A DNA stretch of 39,417 bases from Cyanobium sp. (GTDB lineage Bacteria > Cyanobacteriota > Cyanobacteriia > PCC-6307 > Cyanobiaceae). Where the stretch lies: contig BJHE01000002.1 of the NCBI GenBank assembly GCA_014191755.1, positions 58,256 through 97,672 of the forward strand. Direction: 5' to 3'. Positions 1 through 8,978 of the stretch are shown piece after piece; the stretch's first letter is position 1; the number at the start of each line of letters is the position of its first letter. Made by a program: the position numbers and the translations under genes. Below the pieces are notes generated by a model. It made no database searches. It saw nothing but the letters and a program-made list of their open reading frames with translations, and had not been told where the DNA came from.

Positions 1-1027
1 TTCCGTCGAAGCGAGTTTTACTGTCAACCACCAAGCTGCCACTGCTCCAACTTCCTGTGCCTAAGCTCAGACTGCTATTTGCATTGATCAAAAGCTGACC
101 AACATTACTGGTAAATGTATATTTCCTAAGACTTAAATTGCCAGTATAGTTTAATGCGCCGCCATTGAAGTTAAGCGTTAAGTCGTTGCTAAATGTGGTT
201 TGACTGGGGTTGAAATTAATCTGGCCTGCATTCAGGGTGACAGATCCTCGGCCTGTAATCTGACTGCCTGTGCCAAAGTTGAATACTCCTCCTAGGTTTA
301 GTGCAGCATCGATATCGACATAGATTCTGCCTTTGTTGTCGCCACCACCGGAGAAGGTGGCAACCCCTGCATTCAGATTTATTACATTATTATTGGTTAG
401 CTTGCCTGTGTTATACAAGCCACCTGCATTGACAGTCACGGTGCCGTTATTAACTAACTCGTCATACAGATATAGAGACCCTCCATCAATGTTAACTAGC
501 CCAGCATTGTCAAAGTCTACATATATACTTCCAATAAGGCTGGCATTAATTTTATTGAAAGTGCCTTGGTTTACGAACTTAGCTTCCGCACCTTGGTAGT
601 CTGATGGTACATTGCGGCTAATATTGCCGGCTGTCATATTATAAGTGGCGTCTGCTTTATTGACGATCTGGCTGGAATTGTTTAGGTATATATAGGTGTA
701 GTAGGTTCCATAGTAGTTAGAATAATAATCGACCTGGTTGACGACGCCATAGTTATTTAATACACCGCTTATGTACTTTGTTCCGGTGGCTATGTCCAAT
801 GAGCCATGATTGTCAAACTTGCTAGCCAAAGAAATCGAAGTATTACTCAATTTAACAGTTTCATAATTTGCAATGCTCCCAACGGCTATATTCGTATTCA
901 GCGTAACGGTAGCCGCGCTATTGGCTGCATTGATGATTACATCATCTCCTACTAGGGGTAAGACTCCCCCTTCCCAAATGGCAGAATTTGACCAGTTGCC
1001 AGTGGCGTTGACTACACGAAGAGCCAT
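1..1027 (-). CDS. Large beta-repeat surface-type protein, N-terminal part (runs off the left edge)
   Basis: An uninterrupted reading frame of 342 codons runs from an ATG at 1027 to the window edge, so the C-terminus is missing. It opens with MALRVVNATGNWSNSAIWEG followed by a GD-V-I motif, the W...W-GG-P..GDDV pattern common at the start of beta-helix and G8-like modules. The rest is Asn, Gly, Thr and Ser-rich with irregular repeats of about 20-25 residues built around an N-x-G-x-hydrophobic core (for example FDNHGSLDI, FVNQGTFNK, LVNNGTVTVNAGG), which predicts a right-handed beta-solenoid. There is no signal peptide. Giant cyanobacterial repeat proteins of this style often leave by type I secretion through a C-terminal RTX region, but that end is outside the window, so the route is inference. 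The gene is clearly A/T-richer than the rest of the window, suggesting transfer or relaxed accessory status. No clear Shine-Dalgarno sequence precedes the ATG. Confidence 0.85.
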   Translation of the reverse strand, partial: MALRVVNATGNWSNSAIWEGGVLPLVGDDVIINAANSAATVTLNTNIAVGSIANYETVKLSNTSISLASKFDNHGSLDIATGTKYISGVLNNYGVVNQVDYYSNYYGTYYTYIYLNNSSQIVNKADATYNMTAGNISRNVPSDYQGAEAKFVNQGTFNKINASLIGSIYVDFDNAGLVNIDGGSLYLYDELVNNGTVTVNAGGLYNTGKLTNNNVINLNAGVATFSGGGDNKGRIYVDIDAALNLGGVFNFGTGSQITGRGSVTLNAGQINFNPSQTTFSNDLTLNFNGGALNYTGNLSLRKYTFTSNVGQLLINANSSLSLGTGSWSSGSLVVDSKTRFDG

Positions 1028-2018
1028 GGAAGTAATTCTTGGGAAAGGGTTGAACTGGGGATGAAGCCTAAAAAAAGTGAGCGCTATCTAGATTCGCTTA
1101 GATCATCAATTAAAGCCTGAGCATGTAATTCATATCAACACAAGCCAATGCAAACTTATTTTGCTACAACGACTTTGATAGTAATTTTTGTAAGCTCAAG
1201 CCTATTCTAGAAATCTTGGAGGCGAAGCTAGGGCTTAGCCTCTTCCCTGTCAAGTGCTTGGCGAGCTGGGGGTCATGAAGTCAAGACGAGTAGGGCAAGG
1301 TGGTTTACCTCCGAAGTAGGGACCGCAGCGGTTGAGTCGCTGCTGATTGCTCGCCTCCCTGGGATGGCAGCTGGAGCATGGGGCGGTTCGATCAGCGCCC
1401 CTGGCATGAGCACTACCACCGCCACCGCTGACCTGACCCCGGCGGCGGGGGCCGTAACGTCCGGGTCTTGCTCCAAGCCAATGGATCTACTCTCAGCGGC
1501 GGCCAAGTCGACGAGCGCGGCCCCGATCAGCGCTCCACCCGCCGCAATCTTCCCTGCTATCGGCTGTTCCTCACCAAAGTGTGGAATCTTAGCCTTACCA
1601 TTACCTGACCTTAAAGCTGCTCTAAGGCGATAGCTGCTCTAGGCCAGTCCCTTTCGTGATTGGCTTGAACCCGGCAGCCGCATCGCCCCAGCCCTATGCA
1701 GGGCCATCGTCGCCGTGGTAGGTGAGATTTATCGATAGCATCTCAGGGTTCCTAGCTCGCCGCAGGCCAGCATGTCGGATGGGGTGAAAACTCGCATTTA
1801 GGGGATCCAGCCAGCAGCCGGCCTGCTGACCTCGGTAGGTAACTCTCGAAGCGGGCATCCTGTTGGGCGGAAAGATCTGGACACCTTCTTTAGCGGTCGG
1901 CGCATCAGCCGAGCCGTCACCGCAGGTTGGGCCGCAGGCGATGGCGACACAGCTTCGCTGCCATCGCCGGCAACACCAGCGCTGCGCAGCTCAACCTCGA
2001 CGGCCCGAATTGGCCGGC
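1028..2018. other. Gene-poor stretch between the repeat protein and the DUF1295 gene
   Basis: No confident gene is present in about 990 bases. The left quarter (to about 1250) is A/T-rich like the repeat-protein gene and should hold its promoter, though I cannot single out good -35 and -10 boxes. The remainder is GC-rich with short open frames on both strands that resemble no family I recognise. The composition shift near 1250 probably marks the boundary between the acquired segment and the ordinary chromosome. Confidence 0.6.
1273..1638 (-). pseudogene. Possible degraded gene fragment
   Basis: The minus strand is open from a stop near 1641 to a stop at 1273. The central part reads like real protein (GKIAAGGALIGAALVDLAAAE, small and hydrophobic residues), but there is no ATG or GTG start in frame; the only ordinary candidate is a TTG at 1506. 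The C-terminal third has unremarkable composition. A frame on the opposite strand (1364-1633) is equally long, so this may be GC-driven noise. I do not recognise a family and assign no function. Confidence 0.2.
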
Positions 2019-2636
2019 TTAGCCCCACAACTTCGGCAACAGCAGCCCCGACCGCTCCCGGTAGGCGTCAAAGCCGGGGTAGCGCGAAAGGGATTGATCT
2101 TTCTTGCGCATGTTGGGCAGAAACACGGCGAAGGCAAAACCGGCCAGCACCGCGTAGGGAAGCCAGTGCATCGCCAATAGGGCGAAGGAGAGGTAGGTGA
2201 GCAGTTCGCCCAGGTAGTTGGTGTTGCGGCTGCGCTCGAAGAAGCCAGCGTCGATCAGGCCAGGCTGCAGCTGCAGCATGAAGTGCTTCTGGGCATCGCT
2301 GCCGAAATGCAGAAACACCCCCAGCAGATTGAGTGCGATGGCCAGGGCCACCAGCGGCAAGGGCGGCACGGCGCCGGAAGAAATCAGCAGAAAAGGCGCC
2401 AGCCAGTAAAGCGCCAGCACCAGGAACATCACCACGGCTCCAACCCAGCCGATCGGCTGCTGCCACTGGCGGTCGGGGAAGATCCGTTCCTTCAGCAACC
2501 AGAGCATCCCGTAGGTGCCATGCAGGGCCAGATACACCCAGGCCCCTAGGGATCCATTGCCGTAGGCCAGCATCAAGGCGCCGATCACCAGGGCGGTGGA
2601 TCCCTTGTGGAGGTTGATCACATGCCGCAGCTGCAT
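2019..2636 (-). CDS. DUF1295 / isoprenylcysteine methyltransferase-like membrane protein
   Basis: A protein of 205 residues with four to five hydrophobic segments and the C-terminal signature of the DUF1295, steroid 5-alpha-reductase and ICMT superfamily: FERSRNTNYLGE followed by a membrane segment and RYPGFDAYRERSGLLLPKL. In this superfamily the Arg/Asn-Tyr-x-Gly-E region and the distal Tyr-Pro-x-F/Y box bind the nucleotide or S-adenosylmethionine cofactor. The actual substrate (lipid, isoprenoid or sterol-like) cannot be read from sequence. I chose the ATG at 2636 (MQLRHVINLHKGS) because the upstream extension to 2723 is Gly/Ala/Ser-rich and unlike family N-termini. No convincing Shine-Dalgarno precedes it. 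It is the last of three minus-strand genes, 89 bases after the DUF7734 gene. Confidence 0.8.
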   Translation of the reverse strand: MQLRHVINLHKGSTALVIGALMLAYGNGSLGAWVYLALHGTYGMLWLLKERIFPDRQWQQPIGWVGAVVMFLVLALYWLAPFLLISSGAVPPLPLVALAIALNLLGVFLHFGSDAQKHFMLQLQPGLIDAGFFERSRNTNYLGELLTYLSFALLAMHWLPYAVLAGFAFAVFLPNMRKKDQSLSRYPGFDAYRERSGLLLPKLWG

Positions 2637-2725
2637 GCTTCGATGCCCAGAGAGTTTCAGCCTAGAAACGCTCTCCCCTGCACCGCCCCCCGCAGCGCTG
2701 GGCCATGGGCTCCCGTGCCCCACCG

Positions 2726-3127
2726 CTACGGCCAGGCCCCAGGCTCCAGGAACAATGCCACAGGCCCTGGCCCCGCCAGCAGGCCCTCCGCCGCGCCGGG
2801 CCGCAGGGGGGCCTGCAGGATCTCAGCGCTGATCAGCCGGGCGGTCTCCGGCAGGGCTGGCTGGTCGGGGTCGAAGGCGGTGGGGTGGGTGGTGCTGCTG
2901 GAGAAGCCCCGGTAGATCACCAGCTCACAGGGCTCATCGGCCGACGCGGCCGCTGCGGGATCCTCGCCGCCTTCCCTGCAGGCCTCGGGCGGCAGGGCTC
3001 GCAGGGTGCCGCGGAGCCGCAGCACCCGATCGGGACGCTCACGGCTGATCGCCTCCAGCCGGGCCAGGAGCTGTTCCGTGGGGGCGGTGGCTTCCGGTGG
3101 TGGATCCGGCGCGAAGGGGCTTGTCAT
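2726..3127 (-). CDS. DUF7734 family conserved cyanobacterial/chloroplast protein
   Basis: A protein of 133 residues. The central segment CELVIYRGFSSSTTHPTAFD followed by Pro-Asp is a strongly conserved block that I recognise from a cyanobacterial protein family with plant plastid homologues (DUF7734). The open frame extends to 3349, but the upstream part is Pro/Ser/Arg-rich shadow coding, so I start at the ATG at 3127 (MTSPFAPDPPPEA). The N-terminal 25 residues are low-complexity and probably disordered. It has no membrane segment or signal peptide and should be cytosolic. The molecular role of the family is not known to me; conservation in oxygenic phototrophs suggests a plastid-type housekeeping role, which is inference. 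Confidence 0.75.
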   Translation of the reverse strand: MTSPFAPDPPPEATAPTEQLLARLEAISRERPDRVLRLRGTLRALPPEACREGGEDPAAAASADEPCELVIYRGFSSSTTHPTAFDPDQPALPETARLISAEILQAPLRPGAAEGLLAGPGPVALFLEPGAWP

Positions 3128-3364
3128 GGAGGCCGTGGGTCGCGGGGAGGAGCGGGGATCGGAACGCGGGGGATGAGGCTTCGGCGACCGTTCCGGCAGG
3201 GTGGCCGCAGGCACTGTTGCTGCACGGGCCGCCCAGGGTGAAGGCCAGGGGCTTAGGGGTACGGAGCCGGTGCCGGTCTGGCTGCGGGTGGCAGGGAATG
3301 GCCCGAAATGTGGGCCGGAAGGCCCCGCGGGAACTCCCGTGCAAAGCATCAGGGCCTGGGCCCC

Positions 3365-4006
3365 TTAGAACTCGCCGGCCACGCGCCCCTGGCGCGGCAG
3401 CCTCACCAGCAGCCACTGCAGCAGGCCCACCGCATAGCCCGCCAGGCCCGCATAGCCGAGGAAACCAGCCACCGCTGGGGTCCAGCGGCCGCCGAACACG
3501 AAGCCGAAGATCTGGGCCAGCACGCCATGCAGCTGGTCGGGGGCTTCCAGCCAGGCGGCGCAGACCGGGCGTTCCAGGCCGCCCGTCAGGCAGGAAAGGC
3601 AGGTGCTGGCCAGGGCCGCCAGGGCCAACGCATAAAAGGTGAGGCTCCAGCGCCAGATCCGCACGGTGAGCGGCAGGCCGCGCCAGGTGGGGAAATCAGC
3701 CAGCTCCTCGTTGAGGTCCACCCAGAACCAGAGCACCGCCACCAGCAGCAGCGGAGCCGCCACCAGCAGGGCGAAGCCGAGCGGCGCCTTGTTGGTGAGC
3801 AGCAGCAGGGCGATCAACAGCAGGCTGGCCATCTTCCAGTAGAGCCCGAGCAGGCGCCTCAGGGCCCCCTCCCGCCGCACCGATGTCCACACCAGCAGCA
3901 CCAGGGGTAACCCCACCGTGAAGAGCAGGCCCAGGCGCACGGCCAGCCAGACCAGGGAGCGGTAAAGCGGATCCGGCACGGATGATCGAGGACGGTAAGG
4001 CGCCAT
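3365..4006 (-). CDS. DUF3177 family multi-pass membrane protein
   Basis: A protein of 213 residues with about five hydrophobic segments, starting MAPYRPRSSVPDPLYRSLVW. The arrangement, with a short cytosolic N-terminus, a Trp-rich first helix pair, the WVDLNEELADFPTWRG loop and a Cys-containing later helix, matches the cyanobacteria-specific DUF3177 family of unknown function. I chose the ATG at 4006, preceded by a purine-rich GGGGGGTGAG stretch; the longer frame to 4321 only runs antisense to the FIST gene. The starts of this gene and the FIST gene lie 35 bases apart and face away from each other, so they must share a compact divergent promoter region. In related genomes this family is often found near trmB, as here. 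Function unknown. Confidence 0.8.
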   Translation of the reverse strand: MAPYRPRSSVPDPLYRSLVWLAVRLGLLFTVGLPLVLLVWTSVRREGALRRLLGLYWKMASLLLIALLLLTNKAPLGFALLVAAPLLLVAVLWFWVDLNEELADFPTWRGLPLTVRIWRWSLTFYALALAALASTCLSCLTGGLERPVCAAWLEAPDQLHGVLAQIFGFVFGGRWTPAVAGFLGYAGLAGYAVGLLQWLLVRLPRQGRVAGEF

Positions 4007-4041
4007 TATCCGCTCACCCCCCCAGGACCTAGGGTCCGGCC

Positions 4042-5289
4042 ATGGCTGCCTTTCCCTCCTTCCCCTGGTTGGCGCGGCGTGAGAGCGGCGCCTGGTGTCG
4101 CACCGGCTTAGCCCGCGACCCCTCCCTGCAGGCGGCGGTGGATGAGCTGGCCCGCCAGCTGGCGGGCGCCGGCCCGGCTGATCTGGCCCTGGTGTTCGCC
4201 TCCGCCAGCTACGCCAGCGACCTGCCCCGCCTGCTACCTCTGCTGCGCCAGAAGCTTCAGGCCCGCCACTGGATCGGCTGTCTGGGCGGCGGCGTGGTGG
4301 GCACCGAAGCGGGAGGCACACCCCATGAGCTGGAGCACGAACCCGCCCTCAGCCTCACCCTGCTGCGCCTGCCCGGGGCTGAACTTCATCCCTTCTGCCT
4401 GGATACGGCCGACCTCCCCGATCTCGACGGTCCCGCTGAACCCTGGCGCACGGCGGTGGGCGCCGGAGTTGAAGGCATCAACGCCATGTTGCTGCTGGTG
4501 GATCCGGGCTGCGGCGCGGTGAACGACCTGATCGGCGGCCTCGATTACGCCTTCCCCGGCGTGGCCAAGGTGGGCGGTATCGCGGGCCAGCACAGCGCTC
4601 CCCACGGCTCCCTGCTGTTCAATGACCAGGTGCGCGGCGGGGCGGTGGGCTGCCTGATCGGCGGTGCCTGGCGCCTTCAGCCGATGGTGGCTCAGGGGTG
4701 TCGGCCGATCGGTCCTGTGCTGGAGGTGGAGCAGGCCCAGCGCAATGTGGTGCTGCAGGTGAGCGAAGGCGACCAGCGGCGCAGCCCGGTGGAGGCGTTG
4801 CAGGCCATCCTCGGCGGGCTCAATCCGGCGGAGCGGGAGCAGGTGAAGCATTCGCTCTTCCTGGGGGTGGCCCGCAGTGATTTCAGCCTGGAGCACAGCG
4901 GTGAGCAGCCTCCGGCCTTCCTGGTGCGCAATCTGATCGGCGTGGACCCCCGCAACGGCGCTGTGGCGGTGGGTGAACGGATGCGGGTGGGCCAGAAGGT
5001 GCAGTTTCAGCTGCGCGATGCCGATGCCTCCCGGGAGGAATCACGGCAATTGCTGCGCCAGGCGGCACGGCAGCCGGTCGAACCCCTGGCGGCGCTGCTG
5101 TTCGCCTGCCTCGGCCGCGGCCGGGGTCTCTATGGGCACCCCGACGGCGATGTGAGCCTCTGCCGCGAGGCCTTCGATCAACTGCCGATCGCCGGGGTGT
5201 TCTGCAATGGCGAAATCGGTCCGGTGGGGGGCACCACCCACCTGCACGGCTACACCGCCAGCTGGGGCTTCCTGGTGCGGGAGGGCTAA
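4042..5289 (+). CDS. FIST-domain protein (FIST_N + FIST_C)
   Basis: A protein of 415 residues covering FIST_N (about 20-200) and FIST_C (about 220-400). Diagnostic segments are [10 protein letters not shown] near the N-terminus, [12 protein letters not shown], the central LLVDPGCG and [13 protein letters not shown] blocks, and the C-terminal [28 protein letters not shown] and [15 protein letters not shown] (F-box and intracellular signal transduction) domains are thought to bind small ligands, possibly amino acids, and are often fused to signalling modules. Here the domain stands alone, as usual in picocyanobacteria, with no fused output domain. The stop is followed within 4 bases by the trmB start, so the two are co-transcribed. 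Ligand and output are unknown. Confidence 0.9.
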   Translation: MAAFPSFPWLARRESGAWCRTGLARDPSLQAAVDELARQLAGAGPADLALVFASASYASDLPRLLPLLRQKLQARHWIGCLGGGVVGTEAGGTPHELEHEPALSLTLLRLPGAELHPFCLDTADLPDLDGPAEPWRTAVGAGVEGINAMLLLVDPGCGAVNDLIGGLDYAFPGVAKVGGIAGQHSAPHGSLLFNDQVRGGAVGCLIGGAWRLQPMVAQGCRPIGPVLEVEQAQRNVVLQVSEGDQRRSPVEALQAILGGLNPAEREQVKHSLFLGVARSDFSLEHSGEQPPAFLVRNLIGVDPRNGAVAVGERMRVGQKVQFQLRDADASREESRQLLRQAARQPVEPLAALLFACLGRGRGLYGHPDGDVSLCREAFDQLPIAGVFCNGEIGPVGGTTHLHGYTASWGFLVREG

Positions 5290-5293
5290 GCGG

Positions 5294-5992
5294 GTGCGGC
5301 AGCACGTCAATCCGCTCAGCCTTGTCCACCAGCAGCCGCGGCCCCTGCCGCCGCCGGCCGAGCTGTTCGCCCATCCGGATCAACCCCTTGTGCTCGACAT
5401 CGGCTGCGCCCGTGGTCGCTTCCTGCTGGACCTGGCGCCCCTGCAGAGCCACCACAACCATCTGGGCGTGGAGATCCGCCGGCCCCTGGTGGAGGCAGCC
5501 GAGGCGGAGCGGATCGCTGCGGGCCTCACCAACCTGCACTTTCTGTTCTGCAACGCCAACGTGAGCCTGGAGCGCTGGTTGGCCGGGCTGCCTGGTGGCC
5601 TGCTGCAGCGCGTCTCGATCCAGTTCCCCGACCCCTGGTTCAAGCTCCGGCACCGCAAACGGCGGGTGCTGCAGCCGCCCCTGCTGCGCTCGATCGCCGC
5701 GGCCCTGGCGCCCGGGGCCCAGCTCTTCCTTCAGAGCGATGTGGCCGCCGTGATCGAGCCGATGGTGGCCCTCTGCGAGGCCAGCGGCTGCTTCATGCGG
5801 CCTGCTGAGGATGACCGGCCCTGGCGGGCCTCCAATCCCCTGCCCGTTGCCACGGAACGGGAGCGTCACGTGCTCGCCCAGGGGCTGCCCGTGTATCGGG
5901 TGCTCTATCAGCGCAATCATGCGGCGGTGCCGGCGTTGGAGCACCTGGAGCTGGCGGCCGGAGCGGCGGGGGCGGAAGGCGGCGAGACCTGA
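5294..5992 (+). CDS. trmB: tRNA (guanine-N7-)-methyltransferase
   Basis: TrmB uses S-adenosylmethionine to make 7-methylguanosine at position 46 in the tRNA variable loop. The 232-residue protein has the SAM-binding glycine motif [10 protein letters not shown] (about 34-43), the acidic LGVEIR end of the second strand (about 57-62), and the family hallmark [14 protein letters not shown] (about 111-124), whose Asp and basic residues form the catalytic and tRNA-binding region. I use the GTG at 5294 (reading MRQHVNPL) because family members start with this sequence; an upstream ATG at 5207 would overlap the FIST gene out of frame for 80 bases. It follows the FIST stop by 4 bases and is probably translationally coupled. 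About 285 bases without a visible gene follow. Confidence 0.95.
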   Translation: MRQHVNPLSLVHQQPRPLPPPAELFAHPDQPLVLDIGCARGRFLLDLAPLQSHHNHLGVEIRRPLVEAAEAERIAAGLTNLHFLFCNANVSLERWLAGLPGGLLQRVSIQFPDPWFKLRHRKRRVLQPPLLRSIAAALAPGAQLFLQSDVAAVIEPMVALCEASGCFMRPAEDDRPWRASNPLPVATERERHVLAQGLPVYRVLYQRNHAAVPALEHLELAAGAAGAEGGET

Positions 5993-6277
5993 ATACGGCT
6001 GGCCCCGGAGGCCCCATGGAAGGCGGCCGATCGGGTCCAACAAAACCGATCTGAACGGTGCCGGGTTGGAGGCGGGGATCGGGCCGATGTCGAGGTGGCG
6101 CGATGGCTGAAGCGACAGCGTGGGGAGCACTCCGGCGAGCCAGTGGCCCGCCGAACCCGGCGTCGCCGAGCCTGGTCAGGGGCAGAGGGAGCCCCAATGG
6201 ATCCAGCGGGACTGGCCGAACTGGCTGGAAAGGCGGGCCAGCGGCACCGATAATCGCCAGCAAAGCGTAAGGTCTCC

Positions 6278-7663
6278 GTGCTCTCTCCCGCCTCGCCCAC
6301 GCCCCTCTTGCTGCGTTGGCAGGGTCTGATGGCGGGTTCACCGGCGGGCAGCATCACGCAGCACCTGCCGTTGATCTCCGGCCTGGTGCTCTGTGCCCTG
6401 CTGGCGGGCCTGCCCCTGGTCACCCGGGCCGGGTTGAGCCTGCTGATCGCCGCCTGCGGCCTGCTGTGGGTGCTCTGGGCCCTGCGCACCACCCCCGGGC
6501 AGATCGGCCCGATCAACTTGGCCCTGCTGGCGGTGCTAGCCGTGGCGCTGCTCGCCACCGGCTTCTCGCCGGTGCCGGTGGCCGCGGCCAAGGGGTTGAT
6601 GAAGCTCACCAGCTATCTCGGGGTCTACGCGCTGATGCGCCAGCTCCTGGCCAGTTCACCGCTCTGGTGGGACCGGCTGGTGGCTGCCCTGCTGGTCGGT
6701 CAGCTCTTTACCAGCGTGATCGGCATCCGCCAGCTCTACGCCGAACCCAGCCAGCTGGCCCGCTGGTCGGATAACAACTCGGTGGCGGAGGGCACGGTGC
6801 GGATCTACAGCACCCTCGACAACCCCAACCTGCTGGGCGGCTACCTGCTGCCCATCCTGCCCCTGGCGGCGGTGGCCGTGCTGCGCTGGCGCACCCTGCC
6901 GCGCCGTCTCTTCGCACTCCTCTCTCTTGTGCTGGGGATCGTGGCCCTGGTGCTCACCTACAGCCGCGGAGCCTGGATGGGCATGGTGGCTTCCCTCGGC
7001 CTGCTGGGCCTGTTGCTGGCGATGCGTCAGACCCGGCACTGGCCCCCCTTCTGGCGCCGCACGCTGCCCCTGCTGCTCCTGGTGGGCGCGGCGGTGGCCC
7101 TGGTTGTGCTGGTTACCCAGGTGGAGCCCCTGCGCGTGCGGGTGATGAGCCTGGTGGCTGGCCGCGAGGACAGCTCCAACAACTTTCGCATCAACGTATG
7201 GACCTCTGTGCTGGCGATGATCAGCGACCGCCCCTGGCTGGGGATCGGTCCGGGCAACACGGCCTTCAACCTGATCTATCCCCTCTACCAGCAACCCAAG
7301 TTCAACGCCCTCAGCGCCTATTCCATCCCCCTGGAACTCCTGGTGGAAGCCGGCGTGCCTGGCTTGCTGGCCGGGTTGGCCCTGCTGTTCACGGCCATGC
7401 GCACCGGGCTGCGCCAGGGCCAAGGCCAGGGCATGCTCAATCTCCCCTCTCTTGCAGCGGTGGCGGCCTTCGCGGGGCTCGCTGTTCAGGGTCTCACCGA
7501 CACGATCTTCTTCCGGCCGGAGGTGCAGCTAGTGGCCCTCTTCAGCCTGGCCACCCTGGCGGCGGCGGCGGGCGGCGAGGCTGGCACCGCGGCTGCGGCA
7601 AGCCCGCTGGCGGAAGCACGGCCCCTGGTGAAGGCTCGCTCCGGGGCGGGGCCACGCGCCTGA
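6278..7663 (+). CDS. ictB: IctB family putative bicarbonate transporter / O-antigen ligase-like membrane protein
   Basis: A polytopic membrane protein of 461 residues with ten or more hydrophobic segments. It carries the IctB signature: a first large loop with TVRIYSTLDNPNLLGGYLLP (about 172-191), TYSRGAWMGM (about 228-237), then VAGREDSSNNFRINVW (about 294-309) and GIGPGNTAFNLIYPLYQQPK in the large extracytoplasmic loop. The family was named from a Synechococcus mutant with impaired inorganic-carbon accumulation, but it belongs to the O-antigen ligase/polymerase (Wzy_C) superfamily, and direct transport activity is doubtful; a glycan ligase role is a fair alternative. The start is a GTG at 6278; an ATG at residue 18 is possible. 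The last 30 residues are Ala/Gly-rich and probably disordered. The sugar kinase gene follows after 35 bases. Confidence 0.9.
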   Translation: MLSPASPTPLLLRWQGLMAGSPAGSITQHLPLISGLVLCALLAGLPLVTRAGLSLLIAACGLLWVLWALRTTPGQIGPINLALLAVLAVALLATGFSPVPVAAAKGLMKLTSYLGVYALMRQLLASSPLWWDRLVAALLVGQLFTSVIGIRQLYAEPSQLARWSDNNSVAEGTVRIYSTLDNPNLLGGYLLPILPLAAVAVLRWRTLPRRLFALLSLVLGIVALVLTYSRGAWMGMVASLGLLGLLLAMRQTRHWPPFWRRTLPLLLLVGAAVALVVLVTQVEPLRVRVMSLVAGREDSSNNFRINVWTSVLAMISDRPWLGIGPGNTAFNLIYPLYQQPKFNALSAYSIPLELLVEAGVPGLLAGLALLFTAMRTGLRQGQGQGMLNLPSLAAVAAFAGLAVQGLTDTIFFRPEVQLVALFSLATLAAAAGGEAGTAAAASPLAEARPLVKARSGAGPRA

Positions 7664-7698
7664 AGAGGAATCACTGAGCACCCCAACCCCAGGCTTCG

Positions 7699-8757
7699 AT
7701 GGGCATCCCACCGCCATCCCCAGCCCAGCGCGGGCTTGGATCGCCCGCCGCCAAGGCCGAGCAGCGGCCCGAGACTTGGCCCAGCGGCACCCTGCTGGCA
7801 GGCTTCGACGCTGGCCAGACCCACACCACCTGCCGCCTGGCCGATCGCCAGAGCGGCGCCACCCTGGCAGAGGGCGAGGGGCCGGGGGTGTCCCATCTGG
7901 CGGCTGCGGAGGGGCTCCAGCGGTTTGCCGCCGCCCTGCGCCAAAGCCTTGAGGCGGCCCGGCAGGCGCTGCCGGCGGATCGGCGCCAGGACAGCCTGGC
8001 GGCGGCGGCGGTGGGGGCCAGTGGCATCGAGGCTGGCAGTGCCGTGCAGCAGGAGGGGCTGGACCTGGCGGCAGAGGCTCTGGCCTTGCCCGCTCAGCGG
8101 CTGGTGGTGACCGGTGACGAGCACACCGCCCTGCGGGGTGCCTTCCCGGAGGGGCCCGGCATCGTGGTGATCAGCGGCACCGGCACGATTGCCGTGGGCA
8201 GCGATGGCCAGGGCCGCCATCACCGCTGCGCTGGCTGGGGCTGGCTGCTGGATGGGGCCGGGTCCGCCATGGATATCGGCCGGGACGCCCTGGCCCTCAG
8301 CCTGCGGATGGCCGATGGCCGGGAGCCCGATGGTCCCTTGCGGAGGGAGATCTGGCTGGCCCTCGGCCTGGATCCCGAGGATCCTGGAGCCCCCCAGCGG
8401 ATCAAGGCCCTGGTGGTGGATCCGGCCTTCGGCGCTGCAGGTTTCGCCCGGCTGGCCCCGGAGCTGAACCGGTTGGCGGGGCAGGGTGATGCCCGGGCCG
8501 CCGCGATCCTGGTCCAGAACGCCGAGGCCCTAGCGGCCATGGTGGCTGCGGTGGCTGCGGCCCTTGATCTGCGCGCCCCCCCCGTCTGCGCCCTCGGTGG
8601 TGCCTTGCTGCATCTTGGGGAACTGCGCCGACCGTTCGCAGCCCTGCTGGCCAAGCGGCTGGAGGGGCACACCCTGGTGAGCCCCGATGGGGATGCCTGC
8701 ATGGGGGCGCTTCAACTAGCGGCCGATTGCCTCCCGGGCGGTGCCCGTGGCACTTGA
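7699..8757 (+). CDS. BadF/BadG/BcrA/BcrD-type ATPase, probable N-acetylglucosamine kinase
   Basis: A protein of 352 residues of the ASKHA fold. The phosphate-1 motif FDAGQTHTTC is at about 36-45, the acidic segment VTGDEHTALRGAF at about 135-147 contains the probable catalytic Asp, the phosphate-2 loop is VVISGTGTIAVG, and the sugar-kinase signature AGWGWLLDGAGSAMDIGRDAL follows. An adenosine loop CALGGALLHL lies near the C-terminus. This pattern fits the N-acetylglucosamine/glucosamine kinases of the BadF family, which phosphorylate recovered amino sugars for cell-wall recycling; substrate assignment is by family only. The first 30 residues are Pro-rich and variable, so a later start is possible. 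Bases 8377-8473 of this gene reappear, damaged, at 9890-9988. Confidence 0.85.
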   Translation: MGIPPPSPAQRGLGSPAAKAEQRPETWPSGTLLAGFDAGQTHTTCRLADRQSGATLAEGEGPGVSHLAAAEGLQRFAAALRQSLEAARQALPADRRQDSLAAAAVGASGIEAGSAVQQEGLDLAAEALALPAQRLVVTGDEHTALRGAFPEGPGIVVISGTGTIAVGSDGQGRHHRCAGWGWLLDGAGSAMDIGRDALALSLRMADGREPDGPLRREIWLALGLDPEDPGAPQRIKALVVDPAFGAAGFARLAPELNRLAGQGDARAAAILVQNAEALAAMVAAVAAALDLRAPPVCALGGALLHLGELRRPFAALLAKRLEGHTLVSPDGDACMGALQLAADCLPGGARGT

Positions 8758-8914
8758 GCCAGGAAGCCCGTGATGCGTTCAACTAGACTTGGCGCAAGAC
8801 CATGGCCCTGGTGTAGATCAGCTGCGGCCAGGGTCCTATCGCCGGCTGGGTGAAAAACAACCATTCGCCCGGCGTTCAACTGGCCAAGCTTGGCTGCCTC
8901 GCACCGGCGCACGC

Positions 8915-8949
8915 CTATCGGATCGGACAGCTTTCCCGATAGATCCGAT
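8915..8949. repeat. Overlapping inverted repeats near the island junction
   Basis: CTATCGG at 8915-8921 is the exact inverse of CCGATAG at 8936-8942, and ATCGGAT at 8917-8923 is the inverse of ATCCGAT at 8943-8949. Two alternative 7-bp stems can therefore form. They lie where composition changes from GC-rich to A/T-rich, close to the left end of the glycosyltransferase island. No T-run follows on either strand, so I do not call it a terminator. Confidence 0.4.
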
Positions 8950-8978
8950 TGCTAATTTCCAGCCTAATCTCAAGCGAT

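Noticed and set aside
1364..1633. Plus-strand 89-codon Ala/Ser/Pro-rich frame
   Set aside because: Low-complexity composition with no family resemblance; it is mutually exclusive with the slightly more protein-like minus frame, which is itself doubtful.
1798..2028. Minus-strand 76-codon frame overlapping the DUF1295 stop
   Set aside because: No recognisable motif or ribosome site; it overlaps a real gene, and competing plus-strand frames are equally long.
4883..6130. Long minus-strand open frame (415 codons) opposite the FIST gene and trmB
   Set aside because: It is antisense to two well-supported genes. Its composition (His/Gln/Arg/Pro-rich) is typical of GC-driven shadow frames.
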